Part shown: piece after piece, positions 32,601 through 44,600 of the stretch
How the letters are laid out: every line of letters starts with the position of its first letter
How positions within the stretch are numbered: position 1 is the stretch's first letter
NCBI GenBank assembly: GCA_036768485.1
Contig: JAVLUZ010000608.1
Coordinates: 136,501 to 200,500, forward strand
From: Mermis nigrescens
Taxonomy: Eukaryota; Nematoda; Enoplea; Mermithida; Mermithidae
DNA: 64,000 nucleotides
Reading direction: 5' to 3'
Notes under the pieces: generated by a model
The model's database searches: none
The model's input: only the letters and a program-made list of their open reading frames with translations
What the model was told of the DNA's origin: nothing
Made by a program: the position numbers and the translations under genes

Positions 32601-35600
32601 AGCTAGCGTTCTAATGGTGATTTCAAATTTAGAATTTCATATCTTCAGTGTCTTTACCTTCTGTATTACATATGGGCATCCTTATGTTTTTGTTTAGCGA
32701 ACTCTTTCTTTATATTGCATACATCTTTTTTTATTATACGCATGCATGTAACGGCTCGAAATTTTGGGAGCGGGTCCTCGGCCATTTCTAGGATGGGGGT
32801 GAATGACATTCAATTTATGGCCAATAACGGCCAAAAACACCTAAAAACGGTCAAAAATCGCAAGCTTTTCCAAAAACCGGGGGGTCAAAAATTTTCTGGC
32901 TGGGAGGGATGGGGGACGACCAACTCTGGGTGGGGGATCCCCTATTCCCCTATTACATGTCTGACTACAGGCATGAACAGACTGTCTTATTCCCGACCTC
33001 ATTTAAATGTAACATTTTGTTGATCTTTTTCCGATGTTTTCAAACAGCTGCCTTTTTCCTATTCGGTGACCGAAAAATAGTATTATTCCTCCCTATCATT
33101 ATTTTTTGGCACATTTTTGATCACTAAAATTTTTGGAGGCCTGCACGTGATAAACCCTGGGAATAAATAGTTCGATGCTTTTTTGCTGTGTTCCGGAAAA
33201 CTGTCTCAATTCATTCGATGTACATATAATTTTTATTTCTGGCATTTTGCCAATATATTTCATGTCGTTTTGTCGAAATTTTTGGTTTTTTGTTCAATTT
33301 TCAGGCATTTTTTATTTTAAATCTTCGATTTTATCATTAGCAAGCGAAAGTGTCATATATAATTCATTGGGTCGATATATCGGTGTAGTTTTAATTTATA
33401 GTATTTCGCTAATATATTTTGTTTTGTCGAATTTCTGATTTTTTTCGTCAAATTTTTGGACCTTTTTAATTTAAATTTTCGGTATCATCGCTAGCAAGCT
33501 ATGCTGTCCCAATGCTTTGGATCGATAGATATATCAGTGTAATTTTTTGGCATTTTGCCAATATATTTTGCATCGTTTAGTTGAAATTTTGGGTTTTTTA
33601 ATTTTTCGACTTTTTTATGTTAAACCTTTGCTTTTTTCATTAGCAAGCGAAGGCGGAACAAGAGGAAGAATTTATTTCAAATACGTTGCTGAAAAAGATA
33701 CAAGAATTGAAGAAAGAAAAAGAGACTCTGGCTTTAAACTACGAGCAAGAAGAGGAGTGTTTAACGAACGACTTGTCACGAAAATTGAATCAGCTAAAAT
33801 ATCTAAGAATTTGGTGATTTTTTTGGAAAATATATGGCCTTTATTTAGGTTTTGGCCGAAAATTTCAAAAAGAGCTTGAAAATGGCCGGAAATTCACCTG
33901 AAATGGTCGAAAACGCAGGTTTGCCAAAAATTAGGAGGGCTAAAAATTTCTGAATTCAAAAACGCAGGTTTGTCAAAAATGGGGAGGGCTAAAATTTTCT
34001 GAATTTGGGGGGACGACTCACTTCGTGTGGGGGTGGGCAAAATACGTGGGCAGCAAGAAAATTCTGAGGGGGATGCAAGATTTTCCAAATGTCAAAAAAT
34101 GGCCTTAAAAATGGTGTTATGGCGTAAAAACACCATTTCTAGACGTTTCTCATCAAGCACTATCCATTGGCATCAAAAAATTGCGAAAAAACGAAAAACA
34201 TTCTCAAAAACTGAATTCTGGGGGGTATTTTGGTTTCTTGGGGGAATGCATACCCCCACGCCCAGGTGTGGTGGGCAGATGTCAAATTCTGGGGTCCGAT
34301 GGGGCAAAATCGTCAAAAATAGCACCGAAAATTCAATTCTAGGAGTTTTATCGATTTTTGGGGTCCAGCTTACGCTTACGTACATTGGGGGATCGGCCAT
34401 CCCCCTGGTAAGTGTATGCATTCTCACTGCTTGGAAATCGGAGGGAGGTGGAAATAATTCTTTCTGAAATGCTCCTTTTCCGGGCTCAAAAACCATGGGT
34501 ATGCGCCTAAGGCTTTTATGCGCAAAAAATGCGTTTTGCACAAAAATTGCAAATGTCAAAAATTCTGAGAATTTTGAAAATTTTTAAATTCCTGTTATAA
34601 TTCTTAAATTTAGAAGATTGAATTTAAAATTTTTTTACAAAACTTTTTACTGGTTTTAGCTAAGACATGAAAAAACCGAACTGGCTACAACACTTCAACA
34701 AGAGCAAGAATCGATGGTCGGCAAATTGTTGAGAAAGATTAAGAAATTGGAAGCCGATACTGCGTCCAAACAGCAACATTTGGAGCAGCTGAGACGCGAA
34801 AAGGTTGAATTGGAGAATACTTTGGAGCAGGAGCAAGAGGCGCTGGTCAATCGTTTGTGGAAACGCATGGACATGCTGGAAAACGAGAAGCAGTAAGTGT
34901 TGTAAAGTCGCATTACTTTACACTCGGGAAGGGGGTGTTCCGTAGAAGGTCTTGCAATAAATGGTGTAAAGTAGCATTACTTTACAGTTGGAATGTACCG
35001 TAGATCGACTGGCAGTTAATGGTGTAAAGAAGCATTAGTTTACACTTGGGATGCTCTATGAAACGGCAGGCAGTAAATCGTAAATGGTGTAAAGTAGGTG
35101 CAAAGTAGTATTACTGTACACTCGGGATGTGTGTCGGAAAGCAAGTAGTAAACTGTATAGAGTAGCATCTTTTTCGTAGGTGCGTAAGGTCAAACTTTCA
35201 GGGGATGAAAACCGTAAATCGGAAGATGACTATGTGCTTCGTATAAAACGGTTCAATAGCGAAAAAACGATGGTAAAAACGATGGTATCGCTTGAAAACA
35301 ATCGTTTTTGGGCATTTTCAGCTAATAAATAGCCTTTCTTAAGTCACAAATATAGCTATATAGCCCTTTCGGACTAAAAATAGCTATTTAGCACTTTTTT
35401 AGTCGGAAAATAGCTATATATCCTTTTAAAACTCATAAAAGACAGTTATATATAATTTCTGATCTCAAACAGACTATATAGCTAGTTTTCTGAGTCCAAA
35501 AAGGCTATCAGCCAATTTTCTGAGTCCAAAAATGGCTATATAGCAATAATTTTTCGGCCAAAATCGCTGTATAGCTGTCAGTTTTCCAAAGCTCAGGGGG

Positions 35601-38600
35601 TAATACCTTCCTCAACCTTATGCTCTTGTGTGTGATCGCTTTACAGTTGGGATGTTAAGAACAACTAGCAGTAAATGGTCTAAAGTCGCTTTCTTTTCTA
35701 CTTGACAAGTAACGGAGAACGATTAATAACTCCAGTGTTTTTTTTTGCACAAGGTCCCTTCGTACACGTACAAATACGGTCCCCGTAAGTCTTTGTACAT
35801 TTTGTACGTGCAAATTTTAGTGTACTTCAATATGGTTCGGTAGCGATTTTAATGTGGTAAAGCAGGGTTTTTCGACCTTTGGTGCTGTAAATTAGACAAT
35901 TTCTGGGTTTCTGAAGCCAAAAATTACTAAAAATTGTCTCAAAATGGCGCGAAGCGCCTAAAAATTTTACCTTTTTCCAATCTGAATTCAAATTCTGCCA
36001 TTATACAGATATGTATATAGGACAGACAATTACTCACTCTGCAAAAATCTTGGTACACGTATATACGAAGAAGGTTTTTGTAAAGTTTTTGTAAACTACG
36101 TTACGTTACACTTGGTATGTGCTGGAAAACGACTTGCAGTACATGTTGTAAAGTAACATTACTTTACACTTGAGATGTGCCGGAAAATGACTGACAGCAA
36201 TTAGTATCAAGTTGCGGAACTTTACACTTGAGATGTATTGGAAAACGCCTTGCACTTGATGGTGTCGGGTTGCATCATTTTACTCTTGGTCTGTTCCGTA
36301 AAACGACTAGGTAAAAATGGTGTAAACTTGTATTATTTTACATTTTTGACCACATGTGGGTGTGAGGGTTACGCACCCCCCTAGAAGGTTGAATACCTTT
36401 ACCGGGTTTGTTTCGCCATACTACCATTTGTAAGATAATTTTTTGTGCCCACCTGTGCTTTGGACTCCTTGGAGCAACGAGAGGTAGTTGATGTTGTAAG
36501 GTGGCACAATTTTTCACTTAACGAATGTGCTGTAAGGCGAAATGTAGTTAGTGTCATAAGGCCGCATTACTTTACACTGCATAAATGCTGAAAAATAAAA
36601 GGCATTAAGTGTTTACTTGCATTATTACGATCCTGGATAAATAAAAAAAGAGTGAGTTTCAAAAAGCTGCATCACTTTACACACCTTCCGTATGATGGAT
36701 TATCAGAAACAGTTTAGTGTTGTAAACTCGCATCAATTAGAAATTTCATTCGGCTGAAATACCAAAAGCAGCGAATGTTGTAAAGCTGCATTACTGTACC
36801 GTTGGATGTTGTGGTAAAAAGCGATTATCCATTGGTATCAGAAAACTGCGAAAAACTATACAAATTTCCAAAAATTTAGTTGCTAGGATATGCGGAAGAT
36901 TTTTTATCTTGAAATTTCACTCCCCCTGCGCCTCTGCATAGTCCGGTTCTTTATGTAGAAGCATTTAACAACATACTGTTTTAAAAGTTTCCTTGACTTT
37001 TAATTTCAAAAATTTTTTCAATCCTTTTTCTATAAAACTTTCTTCTTTCCTTCAAAAAAACAGATATTTGAAGCAAAAGTTGGATCAGCCTTCGTCGGCG
37101 CCGCCGTCTCCAATGGACGTCACGTCGGCGGCAGTCGCAGCGAACAACGGCGCGGTCGCGACGGCGCCGCCGCCGTCGCTGACGTCATCGCTGGGTCGCC
37201 CAACGCTGGTCGATCAATCGTCGACGCTCGCTCGCGACATTACGCGATTGCGAAGCGAAGTCGCGCGTCTCAGGCAGCAGCTTCGCGATTCGCAACAAAA
37301 TCGTTAGCTGATTAATGTTGTACAGTCGAACTCGGCTGTGAGACACTCCGGACACAAGACTTTTCGGCTTATCAGACGCAAGAACCTGTGGTCCCAGCCT
37401 TGCATAATGCATTAAGATATATTCGCACGTGGGCGTGGGGGTTTAAGGGCATACAGCCCTTAAAAGTTGAAAACCTCCCGTAGATTACTGCAGACCCCAG
37501 AATTCTATTTTTAGTAACATTTTTGGTAATTTTTGGCTGTTTAAATCCCCCCATAGACTATCGGCTATAAGACGCAGCTGACCTACGCCCACTGTATATA
37601 CTTGTGAGGCAAGGTCTACAAGACGCGGGCACCTTGGCTATAAGACGCGACTACTTTAACTAATTGATGCATGATAGTATGTGGACGAAGTTTAAATTTT
37701 CTACATTTTTCTGCTAATGAGCTTACAAAGCTTTCGACAACAGATTTCCACTGAACTCCTTACTTATTAAGTTTTTTTCAAGTGATTCATAACCTTGCTT
37801 ATAAGACACACTCGAATATAAGACGCAGTTAAACCTGGTCCCAAGGGTTTGTCATATCTGAGTTCGACTGTATTTTCGTATCTAGAAATATCAAGTTTAC
37901 TGTTTCACAGTCTATCACGCTAAGTAGAAATGGTGGTACGTCCGTTGACCTTTGACTGAATACGCAAGGGTTAATGGGCGGAAAACTTGTCCTTCGACCT
38001 TTGACTACATATGCATTATTGAGTGGGCGAAAGACTCGTATTTAACCTTTGACCTGTGTAAGATGCATCAGTGAGTAGGCAAAAGTTTGTTTTTTGACCT
38101 TTGACCCAATATGCATTAGTGAGTGGTCAGAAAGCTAGTTCGTTGATCTTTGGTATAGATGGCGAAAAGCTGGTTACTTGGCCTTCGAAATAATATTTAT
38201 CAGTAAATGTTATCTTCGTTCCTCGAACTTTGACCTGATTGATATACGTCAGCGAGTAGGCGGAAATCTCGTTCCTTGACCTTTGACCTAATATATATGC
38301 AACTGCGATTGAATTGAATACTCGTCCCTTTTGATTAAATGCGCTTCATTTAGTGGGCTGGGCGGAAAACTCGTTTCTTGACCTTTCACCTAACATGCAT
38401 CAGTGAGTGGGCAAATAATTCGTTCCTTCACCTTTAACCTAAATATTCATCAGTGAGTGGGCGGATAACTCGTTCCATGACCTTTGACCCCATATGAGCC
38501 TGTGATAAAACAGAATACTCGTCCTTTGACGTTGCTCTCACATCTATGCATTATCGGTAATGACGTTTAGAGCATTTCTCTTCGAGTTCTACGTATTGGA

Positions 38601-41600
38601 GAAGAAACGATAAAAATTTTCAAGAGATATATCGATTTTTTATGTTAATTGTCTTCAAAAAGTATGTCATATGAAATTACTACAGAAATGATTTCCCAAC
38701 ATTATATCCAAAAGTTTTACCCTGCTGATTTGACTCGTTTGTACTCAATTCTGGTACATGGCAAAGAAAACTAAAATAGGAAAATAAATTATTCTGCTGC
38801 ATGGAGCGCCAGAAAATTTTGACATATTTTACATGTTTGAAGAAACTTAGGCTGTTTGGAAGACAAAATTTATGCAAAACCAACGACTTCGGCGCGAAGC
38901 GCCCGAAAATTTTGGATTTGTTGGCTTATAAGTACAATATATGTATTTTCGCAGTCTTGCAAATGCGCTTCAAGAATTTTCAATTTTTTCTTCGTCCGGG
39001 ACCCTTGTTAAAAATGCCCATACTTTCAAAATTTTGGGGGCGACTAGTCCCCTCGCTATGCCCCGCAGCTACGTACAGTGCTCGCCACGAAATTTGAACA
39101 ATAAAGAACCGATTGAGTTTATTTATAAACGCTTTTTCACGACCTAATCGCAGGAGACGATAAAGAGTATTCTGACATGCTTTACTTTTAGAAAACGCGA
39201 CCCAAACAGCGCGAAGTGCTGATTAGTTCCAAGAAAATGCGGCCTAAACAATTAGGTCGGACCTTTTACGACTCAACTCGCTTAGAGCATATTAATATTG
39301 ATTATACTCGTGCAATTCATATGCATATGATATTGCGCACATAATGCGCACACGCACGCTACATATCATCACGCGTCTATTTAAGAACGTCAGCTGAGTC
39401 GTAAACGGTCCGAGCTAAGCGTTTAGGTCGCGTTTTCTTAAAATGAAGCATGCCAGGATACTTTTTAGCTCTCCGTCGATTAGGTCGTGAAAAAGCGTTC
39501 CTATATAAACTCAATCGTTCCTTTATTGTTCAAATTTCGTGGCGAGAAGTGTACGTGTCTGTTACGGCCCCTTGTCCGAAAAGTTGGCCCACATTTGGGG
39601 GCTAAAATTTTTACCCCACGCAGATTCGGACAAAATGGCCCAATTCGTGCGCGAGGAGCAGCAGATTCGCGACGAGAACCTGCGACTGCAGCGCCGTCTT
39701 CAATTGGAGGTCGATCGCCGCATGCAACTTTGCCGCCACTTGTCCGAATCCGAATCCAGTTTGGAAATGGACGAGGAGCGCCAATTCAATGAATCGCTAT
39801 CTGCCGCATCCAACAATAACAACGCGACGAGTAATAACGCGAACGCGACGGGTCGATTCAGAACCGTCAGTAGCCCCGTCGCGGGCCAAATCGCGCCGCG
39901 TCCCGCGTCGCCTGCGCTCAGTATATACGGTTTACACATATATGTAGATTTTTGAAACTGACGCGTTTGAAGAATTTAAAAAATCACAAAGTTAAAAATT
40001 AAGATTTAAAAAAATTCAAGGAATTCCATGAAAAAGTTAATCATCTGTTCCCTCCATTTGCCCGAAGGCGGACATTTTTTATCCCCATTTTAGGCTGAAT
40101 CTGGCGCGTTTTTAGACTATTTTTAGAGACTTTCTTGCCATTTAGGAGAAAAATAGGTTATTGGATGTCCTCGCCCTGAGTACAGGCACGTGGCTCTGGG
40201 AGGGAATGGGGGGCCCGGACCCCCCAAAATTCAGAAAAAACCGGAAAAATAGGACTTTTCAAACGTTATTTTATGCTATTTTTGTCCTTTTTGGACCCCG
40301 GACCCCCCAAAATTGGTGTTGCCCCCCCCCCGAAATAGGTCGGCCAGCTACGTATGTACCTGCCTGAGTCAGAAAATTTTCATTCCCCATTTTCGAACAA
40401 ACTTGTGTTTTTGGCCATTTTTAGATGTTTTTGTCACTTTTGGTCAAAAATTACAGGGTCATGTAATGGCCGTGAAGCTGATTTACTTATTTATTATTAT
40501 AATTATTATTGTCCTTATTGTTATTTTTATTATTATTATTATTATCATCATCTTTATTATATTAATTTTATTATTATTATTATTATTATCAGTATTTTAT
40601 TATTATTATTTTTATTATTATCAGTATTTTATTATTATTATTTTTATTATTATTACATTATTACTTATTATCTTTATTATTATTATTGTTGTTATATATT
40701 ATTATTAATATTATTGATGATTATTTTTATTATTATCATTGCTATTATATATTATTATTGATATTATTGTTGTTATTATCATTATATTTTATTATCATTA
40801 TCAATATTATTGTCATTATTTTTATTATTATCATTTTATTTCTATTATCATTATTATTATTAATATTACTATCATTTTTTATTATTACTATTATTATATA
40901 TTATTATCATTATGATTATTAATATTTTTTATAATAATAATTATTATTATTGCTATCATTATTAATATTGTTATTATGTATTATTATTATTGATATTTGC
41001 ATCTTCTCCTCTTTTTAATATTTTATATGGCAACTTTATTTTATTATGTCGTATTACCGTATGTGATTCAGCATCGGCTTTAAATGTCAGTGTGACATCA
41101 CCAGCTGTATTGGCTTACGGTAATTGTCCCAGTCCTTTGGCGCATCGATGCCCATCTTGCGGTGCGTGCTTGCCGCATTGCAATCAAATTCAAGCGCTGC
41201 TGGTCGCCCCGTCGCCTCCCTCCGTTTCATCGGCCGTAAGTCTTCAGAACATTCTGAAAAATTATAACAATGAATGGATTTTAAAAACTATCAATCAGTT
41301 AATTTAATTAATTAAAGAATGATGTTTACTGCGTCTGGGAAATATGTTTAGCAGAAAGCACTCAGAACTTCAAAATTTCCAAAAAAATAGTAAAAAATTA
41401 AATTTAAAAATCAATTAATTAATTACTTAATTAGTTGACTAATTGATTAAGGATAAAAGTTCATTGCGTCTAGGAAATTTTTCTGCACAACGCTTGAAAC
41501 TTCGAAATTTTCAAAAAATAATAAGAAGTGCATAAATTTAAAAATTTATTAAGGAACTTATTAATTCAAGAAGGCAATTTATTACATCTGTAAGAATATG

Positions 41601-44600
41601 TCTACGGAAACACTCGAAAGAACGTATGGTCGAAGAATAGGTATGTAAAAAACAGCATAAAACGTAGGGTGTAAATAGGTAATTAAAAAATAAGTGTTTT
41701 CAATAAGAAAAAGGAATTAAATTGTACAAATTTGAATCAAGTTAAAAATTTAATTAATTGATTAATTAACTAATCAAATAAATAAGTAAAGAAAACATGT
41801 TAGATTAAATAAATAAATCTATAAAAAATTAATTAATATGGCCCTTATATGTACGTATAGTACAAGAAAAAAGATGGGCAGGATTCATCACCCTGCCCTT
41901 AATCGCCAATAACCTGAAAATAACCTCTTTCGCGCTGGTAAGCCCTAAAATTTTTTTATAAAATACCGTTTTGGGCAGGGGCGGATTTAGGGGGCGGCCG
42001 CCCCCCCCCTCCATTGGCCCAAAATAGTGCGCAAAATTGAGGATTTTTGAGCGATTTTAGGGTTTAAATGGCTAATTTTTCCGCCCTAGTCAAGGTTCCG
42101 CCCCCCCCTTAGGGGTTCCGCCCCCCCCCCCCCTTAGGAAAATCCTGGATCCGCCACTGGTTTTGGGCTAGAATGATTTGTATAAATACTTGTCAGAATA
42201 TTTTTTTCATAATGTTCGGTCTTTCTAGAACATAAAAAATGAAAAATTCGGAAAAATGTTTGAGAATTTGAGTAAATTGAACTGAATATAGTCAAAAAAG
42301 AGTAAACGCGAAACCCTAAAGTTTATCATATTTTTGATTACTGTTTTTTGTACGAAAACTTTGATTTTTTACGATGAAAAATACATAGGTCAAAAATTGC
42401 CTATACTTTGTTTACAAAGTTGTACAAAGATAGCTCCAAAAATCTTTGTAAGAGCCTCAAATTTTTGTCCCGCACAAAAAATAGTGTTTTGATCCTAAAG
42501 TTATAGCCAAAAATGCATAAAACCGCATACTTTCTACTATTTTTTTGAAAACTCGGCAATTTTAGCGGGTCGCAGCGATTTTCGGGGGTCAGCAACCATT
42601 CTGGGTTCAAATTTTCCCATCACCAGAATACGTATGCTTACCATGTCTGGATGATGAATTGTTTTTTATAACGACATTGTGACGGGTCAAATTAGATTTT
42701 ATGCATATGTAGATCAGCACTAAATTGAAATTTTGAATTAAAACAGCCATTTTTAAAACTATTTTTTGACCTTACCCATACACGTGTTGGAGCCATAGGT
42801 GGGCAGCACTGAAATTCTGTTGGGTGCAAGATTTTTCGAAGGTCAAAAAATGATCTTAAAAATGGTGGAATTGCGAAAAAAACCCGTTTTCAACAATATT
42901 CATCGAGCACCATCCATTAACATCAAAAAATTGCGAAAAAAAAACAAAAAATAGGGGATTATTGGCCTTCTGGGGTTGCATACCCCCATGCCCACGTGTG
43001 GTCCAGACCATACCTGGGCGTGGGGTTTTAAGGGGGTATGCGCCATACATGCACAATATGGGAATTCTGGGGGGTGAAAACCTAAAGTGCCTTTTTTGGG
43101 CCCAAAAATGGCCGGTACGCGTTAAAAAGCATCGTTTTTTTTGGCGTTTCTGACGATACTCTATCCTTCCAGAGCATGAAATCATGAAAAAAATTTCGAA
43201 AAAAGTCGAATAAATTGACCAATATATCGCTTAAAACATGAATATATGGCGCGAAGCGCCGAAAATTAGGCGGTTTTCAGCAAATAGATAGCCAAAAACC
43301 CTTAAAAAGACACTTTTTCTACCAATTTTCAGGTAAGTTTAGGAAACTTTTGAAAAATCGCCAATTCTGGAGGGGGTGAAAAATTTTTTTGGGGGGGGGG
43401 GATGAAAAATGATTCTGCGGGGGGTGAAACCCCTTCCCCCAAGATCATGTATGGTATGCACCCTCACAGAAACTAAAATACCCCTAGAATTCAATTTTTG
43501 AAATTTTTTCGTTTTTTCGCAACTTGTTGATGCCAATGGATAGTGCTCGATGAGAAACGTTGAAAAATAGTATTTTTTCGTTAAACCACCATTTTTAAGG
43601 CCACTATTTTTTGACCTTTGAAAAAATCTTGTACCCCCGGAACTTCGGTTACGCCCACCTATGGTCCAGACCTCCCCCTCTCCCCACACCCCCCCCCCCC
43701 TCTCGGCCAATGTGTGCCTTTGTCCTTTTATTGTTATTGCACTTCAAACCCTGTTTATCGTCTTCCGTACGTAAAACGCAACGCTCATTTTTCGACCGCT
43801 TAGCGGTTTAAGCGAAAAAGTCGCAATAATGGCGTATTATTCAATAAATTTTATTTTTGACTTCCCCACTGCATGTTGCTAGATGCCGTATTATAGACTT
43901 TGAAAGAATGTTTATTTGATTGATGCGGATTCGGTGTTGCAGTCAAATTAGGTTTTTCAAAATGAACTGCGTTATCGAGTGTGCGGAAGCTCCCGTTAAA
44001 TTTAAAATTGCTAAGATGGTGTGTGTAAATTAGGCGGGGTTTATGATCAGTCATCAGCATAGGTAGGCAGCATCGAAATTCTGGGGGGTGAAAAAATTTT
44101 CAAATGTCAAAAAATGGTCTTAAAAGTGGTCGTATGGCGAAAAAACACCATTTTTCGACGTTTCTCATCGCGCACTATCCAATGGCATCAAAAAATCGCT
44201 AAAAAAGCAACAAAAAATTTCAAAATTTGAATTCTTATGGGTATTTTGATTCTTGGGGGGTATTTTAACTGCTGGGGGCTGCATACCCCCCAAACCCCCC
44301 CTCCCCCCACGCCCACGTGTGGTCATCAGTGGCGGATTTAGGATTTTCTGACAAAGGGGCGGAAATCCGAAATTTTCCTAATAATGTCAAATGTTGTTCA
44401 AGAATTCGAATATTGTGCTCAAAGTACCGGTTTTTTGCCGTCTTTCGATAGGCAGAATTATTTCTGATGCGAAAAGAGTAAAAAAAATTCGAAATTCTCC
44501 TAATTTTTTCCATAAAAAACTCGCTAAATTAGTGCAGAAATCGACACAAATCACCAAAAAACACTCGAAAATAATTGTATGAGCAATAATATTTTTGTTC

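Larger units (their letters stand above)
34893..36800. repeat. Degenerate tandem array, GTGTAAAGT...ACTTTACAC unit
   Basis: Starts at the exon 4 donor itself. Units of about 55-65 bases read like GTAAATGGTGTAAAGTAGCATTACTTTACACTTGGGATGTG (shown in parts: GGTGTAAAGT, then GCATTACTTTACAC, then TTGGGATGTGC). Clear blocks at 34893-35170, 35635-35700, 36090-36345 and 36480-36800, interrupted by other repeats. Confidence 0.75.

Noticed and set aside
34173..34559. 128-codon minus-strand ORF
   Set aside because: Antisense reading of a family A MITE and family J debris in CCDC6 intron 3.
40313..40922. ORFs of 131, 135 and 78 codons
   Set aside because: Translation of the TTA microsatellite; only Ile, Tyr, Leu and Phe.
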